Assembly: GCF_000236905.1 (NCBI RefSeq)
Contig: NC_016522.1
Coordinates: 930,001 to 994,000, forward strand
Direction of reading: 5' to 3'
Length of the DNA stretch: 64,000 nt
Origin: Tetrapisispora phaffii CBS 4417
Taxonomy: Eukaryota; Ascomycota; Saccharomycetes; Saccharomycetales; Saccharomycetaceae
Position numbers and translations under genes: made by a program. Each line of letters starts with the position of its first letter. The stretch's first letter is position 1. Below the pieces are notes generated by a model that searched no databases, had not been told where the DNA came from, and was given only the letters and a program-made list of their open reading frames with translations. This document shows positions 21,519 to 31,791 of the stretch, one piece after another.

Positions 21519-22049
21519 TTATTTTCCTAAGTATTTTCTAGCCAATGCTCGTACTCTAGAATCAAAGGAAGCACTACTAATAGGATCGCCAACATTGTAA
21601 AATGGATTTAAAATTGTCTTTGTATATAATTCATGAACGTCTTGGTAAAACGACTTGACGTTATTATCATCTATTTGAACAGTTGTCGATACTGAATTCC
21701 CATGGAGCATCACAAATTTCATGCCACTGTAAGTCAAATATGCAGTAATTATAATACCATAAAAATGATCAACTTTACCAAGGTAGCAATTGCTTGCATT
21801 TGTATTATTTCTTGACCTCAAAAATCCTCCAGATCCACCGGAGCCGGCAGCTCCACCTTGTAATGACAAATTCGGCTGCCATTGTAAATCTTCTATTATA
21901 TCTAATGATGCATGTAATATAAATGGATTCAATTCCTTCAAATCCTGAGGAAACCCTTGTATTTGACCTTGTGGACCTAATTTACCGGAAAATTCTGCTT
22001 CATACACAGGATTATCGTCCTTCCCTATAATAGCAAAATATTGGGACAT
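21519..22049 (-). CDS. TRS20: TRAPP complex subunit Trs20 (sedlin family)
   Basis: Core subunit of the TRAPP complexes, GTP-exchange and tethering factors for Rab/Ypt GTPases in ER-Golgi traffic and autophagy. 176 residues (S. cerevisiae 175). The longin-type sedlin fold spans the protein, from MSQYFAIIGKDDNPVYEAEF to the C-terminal SFDSRVRALARKYLGK. A Gly/Ser-rich loop (GGAAGSGGSGGF, about residues 65-76) interrupts the fold, as in the yeast protein. The order TRS20-MTC4-RCF3 and all three orientations match S. cerevisiae. Confidence 0.95.
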   Translation of the reverse strand: MSQYFAIIGKDDNPVYEAEFSGKLGPQGQIQGFPQDLKELNPFILHASLDIIEDLQWQPNLSLQGGAAGSGGSGGFLRSRNNTNASNCYLGKVDHFYGIIITAYLTYSGMKFVMLHGNSVSTTVQIDDNNVKSFYQDVHELYTKTILNPFYNVGDPISSASFDSRVRALARKYLGK

Positions 22050-22566
22050 CTTCTTTATAAATGAACAATAGTAATGGATTGCTCTTGTTAACTTTTAATC
22101 TAACCAAAGCTTAATACAATACAAGTAAGGCAGCTATACTAGTTCTATCAATGTTAATGTGCTCTTAGCAAGTATAAATAATGAATGCCCAATATCCTAC
22201 TTTATGGATTATTATTTTTTTTATTTGTATGTTTTCAAAAACAAATTTCGATTCTTGTAGTTTTCCAATTTTGACCTCAAATCAATATTAAAGGCTGAAT
22301 ACATACATAGACACTCTTTAATATAATACTTATTTAAAGTCATTATTAGGATATGTAATATAAGTTAAATGAGCAAAACTGACAATTAAGTTGACTATGA
22401 AGATTGTCATATCAGTTAGATTTTAAAAGAGTTAATTGTCCAACTCTTTGAATATTACCTTCTGTGCAAATTAAAAATAGATAAAAAAAATTGAGTTGCT
22501 TTTAAGTGATACGCACAGTTCAAGATAGAGAGAGTTTGGTTTATAGGGAGAGGTATAATAGATGCA
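22050..22566. other. Divergent promoter region TRS20/MTC4
   Basis: 517 bp of AT-rich sequence between divergent starts. The last bases contain a short upstream ATG frame (22562-22615) overlapping the MTC4 start in another frame. Confidence 0.5.
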
Positions 22567-24447
22567 ATGTCATTTACTAATCAAAAAGATGAAGTTACAA
22601 TTTACAACAAGATGACTACACCTGAAACATTTGCATCAAGTAATCGTCCTAAAAGTACTGTGAATATTGAAGGTATAAAATTATTAACTAAGATTTTAGT
22701 AGATAACAAACAAGGTTTGAAAGATGACTTGAACTATGACATAAACACAGTAGACAATAATAATAACATCAAATCAGAAAAAGAGCTTCTTAAAAAAGAT
22801 ATTGCCTTAAATAATGGTATTATATCTTCTCAGAAAAATAAAATACTGAACGAAGCTGCACGTAACACTGTATATATTTCGAAGGGAGCTAGAGCTAACG
22901 CTGAAAGAGTAAGAAGTTATTTAGATTATTTTTATGCAATTTTAGAAAGAAACATGACCATTCGAAATGATGGAAGACACAAACATGAAAACATCGAAGG
23001 TATCTATAACCCTTTACAACTGATAAGGAACAGAAAAATTAGGAAAAAATATGATGAATCACCACCTAGGGTTATGTTTGTTTCTAGATCTCCTATTATT
23101 GCTATAAAAAAATTTTCATCTAAGCCAAATAGAAAGTTTCCATGGTATGTAGATATTAGTGAACGAGCTAGTGATTTAAGTTGGAGAACAGCGCATTGGA
23201 ACGAGTTAATAGGCCCTGATGGCGAGCCATGGGTGAAGCTTCCTAATAGTAATCATAAATATAAACATATCAAACATTTTAGAACCCACTCTGGTCACAA
23301 TCATATTAGCACGGCGTCTTTTAAAAAACCATCATTAGTAACACATGATTCTTATGGTACTTCTTCAAAAGCAACCGAGGAAGATATTAATGGGGACAAA
23401 TTGCAGCATAACTTAAATGCGAATCTGAGCCCTGACATGCATGATTCAGTTTCGGACCTTTCAGATGAGCAAAAGGAGGAATCCACACAGTCAGAAAGAG
23501 GAAGAGTTAAAAAATTGGGAAAAATGATAGAGAAATCAAAACAATGGTCTAAGTCACCAACATTTAAAAGAAAAACAATGCATCTATGGAAAATCTTACT
23601 GCAAATCATCTTAGAACGCCTTACAAAAGGTTCAAGTAACATTAGTTTGAATGAATCTGTATTGGAAAGTTCACAAAGCACACAGAATTCAATTAATTGC
23701 AACAATACGAGTCCTGAACAGAGGTCAAATAATTTACAAAACGTACCCATAAAAACTATAAGAAATAAAAATGAGAAGGAAACGTTAAGTAAATCCTCAG
23801 TTAACAGTCAGAGTAATAGTTTAAACGTTCCCATGTCTAGTTCTCGTTCATCTAAAATACCTAAAAATACTAATATGACTGTCTCAGATTCATATCCACA
23901 TAAAGAGTTAATACTTGACATGCAATTGCAAAGATATCAAAAAGATATCCGTTATATTAAAGCAACAATTGGAATTATGCAAAATAGAATACAAACCCAT
24001 AAAAAGTTCAAGAGCTGTCAATTAAAAAAGCGTATCGCTACCTTGAATGTTGATGATGATTCAAATGCCATTGGTATGGCTAATGATATATTGAATATCT
24101 ATAACAAAAAGTTAGACGAAGTTTTGAAAGAAGGGAATGATTGGAACTCAAAATGGATCAATGATTATTCCATAAGAGTCGAGACACTTATTTCAAGCAT
24201 AGACAGAATAATGACAGATGTCAATACAACTCTAACATTAAAATTAAAATTATTTCAAGAATCAGCTGAAAAACATGTCAGTTTAAGAAATTTGAGAGCC
24301 AGAAAGTTTTCAAAAATTGGATACAAATTACTAGAATTATTTATTGTGTTATTTTTATGGTCCATCTGGTTCATTGTTATGATATTTAGAAATATCAGGT
24401 TTGCTTTCTTTTTATTATTAAATGTAATAAAATGGTTATTGTGGTAA
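22567..24447 (+). CDS. MTC4: Mtc4-like membrane protein
   Basis: Mtc4 is a poorly understood yeast protein named for genetic interaction with telomere capping (cdc13). 626 residues (S. cerevisiae 694). A central basic region NAERVRSYLDYFYAILERN (about residues 105-125) and a conserved FPWYVDISERASDLSWR block come first. Then there is a long Ser/Asn-rich linker, a predicted coiled coil at about 440-560, and a strongly hydrophobic C-terminus (about 588-626) that is one or two membrane segments. The assignment rests on the conserved gene order with TRS20 and RCF3 and this layout. An out-of-frame ATG lies five bases upstream of the start. Confidence 0.82.
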   Translation: MSFTNQKDEVTIYNKMTTPETFASSNRPKSTVNIEGIKLLTKILVDNKQGLKDDLNYDINTVDNNNNIKSEKELLKKDIALNNGIISSQKNKILNEAARNTVYISKGARANAERVRSYLDYFYAILERNMTIRNDGRHKHENIEGIYNPLQLIRNRKIRKKYDESPPRVMFVSRSPIIAIKKFSSKPNRKFPWYVDISERASDLSWRTAHWNELIGPDGEPWVKLPNSNHKYKHIKHFRTHSGHNHISTASFKKPSLVTHDSYGTSSKATEEDINGDKLQHNLNANLSPDMHDSVSDLSDEQKEESTQSERGRVKKLGKMIEKSKQWSKSPTFKRKTMHLWKILLQIILERLTKGSSNISLNESVLESSQSTQNSINCNNTSPEQRSNNLQNVPIKTIRNKNEKETLSKSSVNSQSNSLNVPMSSSRSSKIPKNTNMTVSDSYPHKELILDMQLQRYQKDIRYIKATIGIMQNRIQTHKKFKSCQLKKRIATLNVDDDSNAIGMANDILNIYNKKLDEVLKEGNDWNSKWINDYSIRVETLISSIDRIMTDVNTTLTLKLKLFQESAEKHVSLRNLRARKFSKIGYKLLELFIVLFLWSIWFIVMIFRNIRFAFFLLLNVIKWLLW

Positions 24448-24629
24448 TTTAGATAAGTGGATAAAAAAAAGCTTTTTTCAGATGAGCTTGCATATATATA
24501 AACATGGAGAATATGTAACATTGCATTATCATTGAATATTAATCGAATTTTATAATTTATTTTTGTTTGGTTATTTTATTTACATATTAATTATAAGTCT
24601 TAAGATATGAAATACTCTCATACAACCTC

Positions 24630-25079
24630 TCACTTCTTCATGATTGTACTCTGAATAACATCTTTTTCTTCTAAGAATATTCCCTTTTCAGCAGCATCGT
24701 CCAAAGCCTTTTGTCTTCTTTTAACTTCATCTTTAAATACATTACTCTGAAAAGTCAACAAATGAGAATCAGCTTGGAAATACGACGAATATGATATCCA
24801 TGCCACGTAATAAAAAGTCTTGACCTGTATCCTTGCATTTCTAAATAAAGGTGAGAATCTATTTAACAATAAAGCGGTTGATCCAGCAATAAGTAGACCT
24901 TTTCCAGCACCGAGAAGGCTTTGTGTAACTAACTATTTTGAAATAATTTTAAAGGTTAGTAACTTGAAACGCAACATATACCTATCTTATAGATAGTATT
25001 AAAAATTATCACATACATCATTTGACAGTATTTTAAGATTCTTTGGATCATAGTGAACTGGTTGAACTTCGTTACCCAT
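24630..25079 (-). CDS. RCF3: Rcf3 respiratory supercomplex factor, spliced
   Basis: Small inner-membrane protein of the Rcf family that binds cytochrome c oxidase and tunes its activity. Exon 1 is 25017-25079 (21 codons, starts MGNEVQPVHYDPKN). The intron is 24933-25016 (84 nt). Exon 2 is 24630-24932. The donor is GTATGT, the branch site TACTAAC lies at 24955-24961 and the acceptor is AATAG. The spliced product has 121 residues (S. cerevisiae 120). Exon 2 begins with a hydrophobic segment (LLGAGKGLLIAGSTALLL) and a second membrane segment near YYVAWISYSSYF, followed by a charged tail. S. cerevisiae YBR255C-A is also spliced near its start. The gene is convergent with MTC4. Confidence 0.93.
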
Positions 25080-25827
25080 TTTTTGCCTTATAATTTTTGT
25101 ACTTTTGTAAATTATAATATGAATTAGAATTGAAACTAGATCTGACTAATGATTATCCTACTTATAATGGAGTAATGACTATTCAACCGACACTTCTTTA
25201 TGTTTAAATCTTACTTGTTACTTATAGTTACAGTTAAATTTAGTTATGAACTGATGCGATAGAAGACAGCACAGTAATATAGTTTTCCAAATAGGCCGTA
25301 AGGGCTCGATGAGCTTTTTATAAATTTAAAGAGCAAATATTATAGAGNNNNNNNNNNNNNNNNNNNNNNNNNNNNNNNNNNNNNNNNNNNNNNNNNNNNN
25401 NNNNNNNNNNNNNNNNNNNNNNNNNNNNNNNNNNNNNNNNNNNNNNNNNNNNNNNNNNNNNNNNNNNNNNNNNNNNNNNNNNNNNNNNNNNNNNNNNNNN
25501 NNNNNNNNNNNNNNNNNNNNNNNNNNNNNNNNNNNNNNNNNNNNNNNNNNNNNNNNNNNNNNNCTTCAATAATATAAAGAAGTAAAAGAGTGATCCCCTG
25601 TACTTTTCGAAATCATGTTTTATTGATAAACGATGAGGCTGAAACTTTCCTCCCTCTCTGTTGTATTTATTTTCCTTTGGGTATTGGAGATCATTATTGG
25701 TAACTTATGCAATAAATGTAAATGAAAGTGTGAAAATATTTATAGTTAATTAATCATTTATGAATGATCATGTGTATATGGTAATGCAAAATGGCAAAAA
25801 AATATTGTGTAGAGACCTATACTGTTA
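25080..25827. other. Intergenic with assembly gap
   Basis: Contains 216 N at 25348-25563, a scaffold gap whose true size and content are unknown. Left of the gap is a CGATGAGCT sequence (25308-25316) resembling a PAC element. A frame running through the N block is an artefact. Confidence 0.9.
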
Positions 25828-26925
25828 TTATTCACGAACAACGGTGTCTCTCCTACCTGAATCATTACTATTGCTAATCTGAGAAGATGAAAATGAGCTA
25901 TTGAAACCAATTTGGGTTGGGTTCACCGTATTGTGGGATCTCGAAACGTAATTTGAGAAATTCAAATTCAAAGCTTTGAATAGTTGTAATGGACGTTGAA
26001 GTATACCTTGTGATTTATCATTATAATCAGCTAATTTATCCAAATATTGTACTAACAAATGTTCATCATTGACCAATATAACTAAGTCTTTAGTGACTAA
26101 TTCAATGACATTGCACCATAAATATGATAATTGCTCCAAACATTTATCATAGTAGTAGTTATTACTTGCCATATCAAACCTAGGCAATTTTAGAAGCATT
26201 TCTGTACAACAATCTAAGAATTTTAGCGAATCATGCAAATTATCGACTCTTGGCGGTATATTATCCAGAACGTAGTCTGCCAAACAATTCAAAAACTCCA
26301 AGATATAAGGTTTCATTCTTACAAATGCATAATCATTCAATGTGTTGGCGTTATTATCGTAGTAGTTATTTCTCGAATATGGAATACTGTTAACAATATC
26401 ATCGAATTTCAATTTCAATGAATCCAAATATTTATTTATTTGGAAATTCGTCGACTCCAGAGTAGCATGTATATGAGATTGTATTTGAGGATGCTCATTC
26501 ATTAAATTCACCACCAAAGACTGTAGTTGTTCTTTATCCATCAATTCAATACCTCTAGTGATAGGTAGCGCTTGGCCAGAAATAGACGAGGACAAACAAT
26601 CCTTTCTCTTACTATTATTGTTTAAATTTGTATTGGTCCTGCTATTCGAAACAGAAGTCGTAGCTATAATTTTCCTAGTAGGAACCTCAGTCATCTTAGA
26701 CGCGTTATTCTCCCCATCAGCAGAAGAAGCAGCATCAAACCTCCTCTTCTGTCTTTGTAACTTGTTTGCCACCCTGGCTCCGATAGCATCACCCATAGAA
26801 CCTTCATCCTTCGACACAAACACAACGTCTCTCGAAACCATCCCCACTTTATCAAGTCTACTTCTATTATCAACAGAGCTGGAAGAATTAAATCCAAAGC
26901 TAAAGCCCATGTTACTACCACTCAT
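25828..26925 (-). CDS. STS1: Proteasome nuclear-tethering factor Sts1/Cut8
   Basis: Adaptor that loads or tethers 26S proteasomes in the nucleus, acting with importin Srp1. 365 residues (S. cerevisiae 319). The N-terminal about 110 residues are variable, with a basic [11 protein letters not shown] patch that is a plausible NLS. The Cut8 domain covers about residues 115-330, with [20 protein letters not shown] at its start, [20 protein letters not shown], and the conserved [22 protein letters not shown] block. The C-terminal tail is Ser-rich. A CGGGTAA (Reb1-type) site lies about 350 bp upstream. Confidence 0.96.
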   Translation of the reverse strand: [365 protein letters not shown]

Positions 26926-27424
26926 TTACCAACTATTAAAAACGAAAAAAAATTTTCAAAAAGAAACAGAGATAATTTCCTTAAATGCACCAAAAAAAAC
27001 CTATCGACACGATATTAGCACCCTGCAACCTGTATCGTCTTCACTGATCGATTCATAAAATACAATAAAATAAACATATAACTATTCAAAACATCTCTTT
27101 AATATATGCTATAAATTGACTAATCTCTTTTATATAAGTTAACTTTTTGTGTGTTGGAGAAGAAATCAGAAAAAGCTTGTCAGAGAAGCGCAAAGAGACC
27201 CTCAGAAAAGTGAAATACCCTGATCAGGGTAACCACCACCATCACGGTTGCCCAATTTCGAGAACTTTCCTAATCGGGTAATATACATGTTCATGTCATA
27301 ATCGCTGCCATCGTCGCTATAACCACAGCTACAGCTACGACTACATAAAAGTCTTATTACTCGCAATATGAATAGTCAATTACATCGTTATGTATACTAC
27401 AGACAATTACAATGCGCTAAACGC
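26926..27424. other. STS1 promoter region
   Basis: 499 bp between the SNL1 stop and the STS1 start. It contains CGGGTAA, a Reb1-type site, at about 27275-27281. No gene recognised. Confidence 0.5.
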
Positions 27425-27916
27425 TCACTGGGAAAGGTTATCTAGCTTATTTAGTTCACCTTGTATCAGTTTGATGGCTTCTTTACGTCTCAATTTCAAT
27501 GCAGTCTTCCTCTCTGGGTCACTGATATCCATTAAATCAACGCCATCTAATTCAATCAATAATTTCAATAACATTTCGTTAAAATAATTCTTTTCATACA
27601 CTTGCTTTTCACTTTTATCAAACGTTTCCAGCAGTTTGTTTATACCATCCCTGTATTCAGTGTTATAAGTACCCAATACTTTCTCGATCTTCTCTTCCAA
27701 TGTCAATGGTTTCTTAGCCACCTTCATGTTTTGCTTCTTCAATTTCTTCTTCTTCCCCTTCTTGCTCTTGCCAGCAGAGCTGCTCTTTAACAGAAATATA
27801 GCAAGCAAAGTAGCTGTCACGCCAGTGATACATAATGTAGCCATCAAATTGTCATTTTGTGTTTTATTTATTAGAGATTTTAAATCTGTATCGAAAAGTT
27901 GTTGAAATAAATCCAT
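27425..27916 (-). CDS. SNL1: Snl1, membrane-anchored BAG-domain Hsp70 exchange factor
   Basis: ER/nuclear-envelope protein whose cytosolic BAG domain binds the Hsp70 ATPase domain and promotes nucleotide release. It associates with ribosomes. 163 residues (S. cerevisiae 159). A single N-terminal membrane segment (about residues 24-44, LMATLCITGVTATLLAIFLL) is followed by a highly basic stretch (KSKKGKKKKLKKQ, typical of ribosome contact). The BAG domain covers about 70-158, ending in KLRRKEAIKLIQGELNKLD. Confidence 0.95.
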   Translation of the reverse strand: MDLFQQLFDTDLKSLINKTQNDNLMATLCITGVTATLLAIFLLKSSSAGKSKKGKKKKLKKQNMKVAKKPLTLEEKIEKVLGTYNTEYRDGINKLLETFDKSEKQVYEKNYFNEMLLKLLIELDGVDLMDISDPERKTALKLRRKEAIKLIQGELNKLDNLSQ

Positions 27917-28278
27917 TTTCTCTTATCAAAGTCACCTGTTACTCTTTCAGCTGAGAGGTTACACAGTGTAGCCTCTTCAACTCACATAACAATACAAAAA
28001 TATTATCTCTAACCTCCAGGTAACCACACACAGCCTCTTAACTGCAAGATCATTACTACTCTAGCTTTTAGTTCTAGATTTAACAACAAATACCAGATCT
28101 ATTGTTGAACTCATCTTGTTCAATTTTTCAAACGCACGTTACAATATCTCATCTTGCAAAAAAAAATTTACTATGTAAGACAGGAATAAACCTTTGGCGA
28201 ACACACTTGGGAAAAATAGAGATATAGAATATTACATCGTGAAGCAGTTACATTATATATTATATTATTTAGTAATCT
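27917..28278. other. Intergenic between SMC2 and SNL1
   Basis: 362 bp holding the SNL1 promoter and the SMC2 3' end (both minus strand). Nothing else recognised. Confidence 0.5.
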
Positions 28279-31200
28279 CTACATAATGCTCACAACAGAA
28301 GTACCGTCTTGGAATCTGGTTCTAAAGACCCTGTTTGCATTATTAAACATCCCTTCCTTTAATGATACAACGATAAATTGAGAACCTTTGAACCTTGTCT
28401 TGATCAAATGACCAATATTTTGCGTATGACTTAAATCTAACGCTGCATCTACTTCATCTAATATATACATTGGTGCAGGTCGGAATTGTAACAACGCCAT
28501 GATCAAAGAAAGAGCAATCAATGATCTTTGGCCACCTGAAAGTTCAACCAGACTTTCTTTCCATAGCTTACCTAATTTAATTTTGACTTCAAGACCCTCA
28601 GTGATATCTTTACCTTCGCTTGGAACAAGCTTTGCAAAAGAGTTTGGCAGTAGATCCGCAAAAATATTACCAAAATCAACAGTGACCTTTTTCCATGTTT
28701 TAATTAAAGTATCTCTTTTATATTCGTTCAATTTTGTTATTGTATCTTGAATCTTAACCTTGTCTTTCTCAATTGTCTTAATCATAGTAATCAAAGCTGC
28801 TTCTTTCTTTTCTACGCTCTCAATCATGCTCATGATGTTTGTATTGACTTTGACTTTCATTTTATCAAATCTTACTCTCAATTGTTTGGCACGTTCTCTT
28901 TGTTCTTCTAAGTTAATACCTCTATGTTGACCAATTACACCTTCAACAAGTTTATCGTCGTTCAACCACTCATTTTCTTCAATCAATCGTCTAATCAATT
29001 CCTCAATATTAGTGGAATCATTTTTGAATTTTTTCAACTCATGTTCAAGCTGTTGCAATTCAATTTCATTATCATTTTTTAACTGGTGTTTAGATTTTAA
29101 TAACCTCTCTAAATCTTTGGTTTCTTCGTCAATATCAAACAATCTTTTTCTTTCCTTTGTTAAATAAGCTCTCACAGTTTCCAACTTATTTTTTTGTTCT
29201 TTGATGGAATCAATTAAACTATCTTCTTCGATTTTTAACTCCTTTAAAGTATCTTCAGCTTGTTTTACCAACTCAGTATTGGTTTCAATATCAGTATTAT
29301 GTTGTTCTGTTTCCAATTCCAAAGTTTGAAATAATTCTGTCTTGTCATCTAAGTGTCTATCTTTTGTTTCAATTTCCTTTGACAACTTTTCAACTTCAGC
29401 TTTAAGCTCTTTCAACTTAGATCCCTTGTCATTATTAAACTCATTCAGATCTTTCGTAATACTTTGAATTTCTTTCTCCAATGCGTTGGAGTTTTCATAA
29501 CTCGTTTCATTTTCTTTTTCGCAAATAAGTATTTCTTCTTGAATATCTTTATTTCTCTTTAGTACTTGAGAAGCTGGATTTGAACCAAAATTTCTTTTAG
29601 AAATTTCCAGTTTATGGTTTAGAAGAGACAATTGGTTTTGCAACTCTTTTGTTTGTTTATATATATCTTCCTGCTCTGATAGTTTTTTTCTTATAGATTT
29701 CAATTCATTCTGATAATTATTGATTTTTTCTGTAGATTCATTATATTTTTGAATATCAACAAGGATAGAACTTGTGTTGGTTCTACTACCACCAGATAAA
29801 GTTCCTTCTGGGTCATAAACATCACCATCTAAAGTGATACTTCTAGTGCGAATTTTAGGGTTAAATGTAATTTTTTTTGCTGTCTCAGCATCATTACAGA
29901 TCAAACTGCTGCCAAAAATAAATTGCAATGCTTTAGCGACTTCATCTTCATACCCGATTAAGTTCAACGCCAATTCAACTTTTCCAGGAGCAAGTTGTTT
30001 AGCATAATTTAAAGTATTATTATCAATAGTTCTTGCTGAGATTTTATTTAAAGGAATGATCGTAACCCGTTTACGTAATCTACCCTTCTCTAATAACTTA
30101 GAAGCAGTTGTTTCATTATCGACGACTACATTGTATAATCTACCACCTGCACATACTTGTAAAGCAGTTGCACTGTCATAGTTTTGTTTATCAATCGTGA
30201 ATAAACGAGCAGCTACACCTTTAACTGATTTTGGATCAAAATTTGGTTCGGGGTTAGAGTAAGAAAAATCAACGTTAGATACTTTTCTCCTCAAATATTC
30301 ATTCTCATTATTGAGTTTATATAAAATTTGTTGTATTTCGTTTTCTTTTCTCTTTAACTCGCCAATGAGTTTTGGATCATAACCATAATTAGCTATGTCA
30401 GCTTCAAGTTTAGAACAGTTACTTTCACAATCTTTTATATTTTGAATATTTACTTCATTTTCTTTTTCAGCTTGAATTAACTTGGGCTTATTATTTTCTA
30501 ATTCTTTCCTCAATAAGTCAATTTTCATATTAGATTTCTTGATGGATATCTTGTACCCATTTAAACTTTTCTTAGCTTTCCCAAGTTGAGCTTCATAACC
30601 TCCATCTGTTAGACCAGTTGACGAAATGCCTGTGGATAAAGTAGAAAGAAGATCTTCTTTTTTTTTATGCAAGTCTTTAAGTGTATCTAATTGATCGTTT
30701 AACGTTTTATAATCTTCTTTAGACTTCTTATACACATCGGCTTTTTTAGCTAGTTCCATAGAAGAATCCTCTATAATTTTTTTATGAATCTGTATTTTGT
30801 TGACATTTTCTTTATAATTATCTGAACAAATCTTTAATAAAACATTCAATTTAGAAGTTTCATTAATAATTTCATTTTCTTCCTCCTCAAGTTTCGAAAG
30901 ATTGCTATTTTTATCCATTTCTGCATTCTTCTTTTTTCTGATCTCTTCAAAATCTTCATTTAAGCTTTCCAATTCTTCAGCTAACTTTGAGATTTGTGAA
31001 TTTAAGTCTTTTATTTTATTTTCTTTACTTGATAATGTTTCCTTAAATAATTCCTTTTGTGATTTAAGTCTGTGATAATCATATGCGTTGACTACTCTAT
31101 CAGTTTCTTCCAGATCAGTCTGTGTTTCTTGGAAATCCAAAAAAGTACGTTTTTCCAGTCTTAGTTTTTCCAATTTAGGTTCAATCTCCTCCTTCAATAG

Positions 31201-31791
31201 GGTTCGATTTTCTTGCAGCTTGGTTTCTTTCTTAGCCATCGTTCTTATGGCCTTTTCTCTTCTATCTTCAAACATCTTTGTTCCTGCTGCTTCTTCAATT
31301 AAAGCTAAAATTTCTGTCGGTTTCATATTGAGAACTTTTGTGATTTTACCTTGCATAATCAAAAAATTTGGATTATTTATATTTAATTGTACTGATTGAA
31401 ATAAATGCAGTACTGATTGTTGTGGTGCTCGGTGACCATTAATCAAATATTTCGATGTACCACCCAATACTATTTGTCTTGTTACTGAAATTGTCAGAGA
31501 TGTTTCAAAACCAATTGGTGCCTTTGATTTATCAGAATTATCAAACACAATGGTAACACTAGCTTTAGTTACACCAGCTTGACCTCTCTTATAGATCAAA
31601 TCTTGTAAATTCGATGCTCTGACAGTACTCATCGATGAAATACCCAGTACAAAACATATAGCATCCAGAATGTTCGATTTACCTGAACCGTTAAGACCAG
31701 TAATAGCATTAAATTGAGGGTCCCATTCAGATATCACTGTTCTTGTTGCGTATGATTTAAAACCATCGATAATTAATTCTGCGACTTTCAT
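28279..31791 (-). CDS. SMC2: Condensin ATPase subunit Smc2
   Basis: SMC subunit that pairs with Smc4 in condensin to compact and segregate chromosomes. 1170 residues, the same length as S. cerevisiae Smc2. The Walker A motif GLNGSGKSN is at residues 32-40 with the catalytic Lys at 38. A long coiled coil follows, and the hinge lies at about 515-680 (GVAARLFTIDKQNYDSATAL and GTLSGGSRTN at its end). A second coiled coil precedes the ABC signature LSGGQ (1084-1088) and Walker B YILDEVDAALD (Asp1112, Glu1113). A GTG-initiated extension of 18 codons exists upstream; the ATG at 31791 gives the usual MKVAELIIDGFKSYA start. Confidence 0.98.
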   Translation of the reverse strand: MKVAELIIDGFKSYATRTVISEWDPQFNAITGLNGSGKSNILDAICFVLGISSMSTVRASNLQDLIYKRGQAGVTKASVTIVFDNSDKSKAPIGFETSLTISVTRQIVLGGTSKYLINGHRAPQQSVLHLFQSVQLNINNPNFLIMQGKITKVLNMKPTEILALIEEAAGTKMFEDRREKAIRTMAKKETKLQENRTLLKEEIEPKLEKLRLEKRTFLDFQETQTDLEETDRVVNAYDYHRLKSQKELFKETLSSKENKIKDLNSQISKLAEELESLNEDFEEIRKKKNAEMDKNSNLSKLEEEENEIINETSKLNVLLKICSDNYKENVNKIQIHKKIIEDSSMELAKKADVYKKSKEDYKTLNDQLDTLKDLHKKKEDLLSTLSTGISSTGLTDGGYEAQLGKAKKSLNGYKISIKKSNMKIDLLRKELENNKPKLIQAEKENEVNIQNIKDCESNCSKLEADIANYGYDPKLIGELKRKENEIQQILYKLNNENEYLRRKVSNVDFSYSNPEPNFDPKSVKGVAARLFTIDKQNYDSATALQVCAGGRLYNVVVDNETTASKLLEKGRLRKRVTIIPLNKISARTIDNNTLNYAKQLAPGKVELALNLIGYEDEVAKALQFIFGSSLICNDAETAKKITFNPKIRTRSITLDGDVYDPEGTLSGGSRTNTSSILVDIQKYNESTEKINNYQNELKSIRKKLSEQEDIYKQTKELQNQLSLLNHKLEISKRNFGSNPASQVLKRNKDIQEEILICEKENETSYENSNALEKEIQSITKDLNEFNNDKGSKLKELKAEVEKLSKEIETKDRHLDDKTELFQTLELETEQHNTDIETNTELVKQAEDTLKELKIEEDSLIDSIKEQKNKLETVRAYLTKERKRLFDIDEETKDLERLLKSKHQLKNDNEIELQQLEHELKKFKNDSTNIEELIRRLIEENEWLNDDKLVEGVIGQHRGINLEEQRERAKQLRVRFDKMKVKVNTNIMSMIESVEKKEAALITMIKTIEKDKVKIQDTITKLNEYKRDTLIKTWKKVTVDFGNIFADLLPNSFAKLVPSEGKDITEGLEVKIKLGKLWKESLVELSGGQRSLIALSLIMALLQFRPAPMYILDEVDAALDLSHTQNIGHLIKTRFKGSQFIVVSLKEGMFNNANRVFRTRFQDGTSVVSIM

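Noticed and set aside
25318..25569. Open frame spanning the N block
   Set aside because: Produced by undetermined bases; not a gene.
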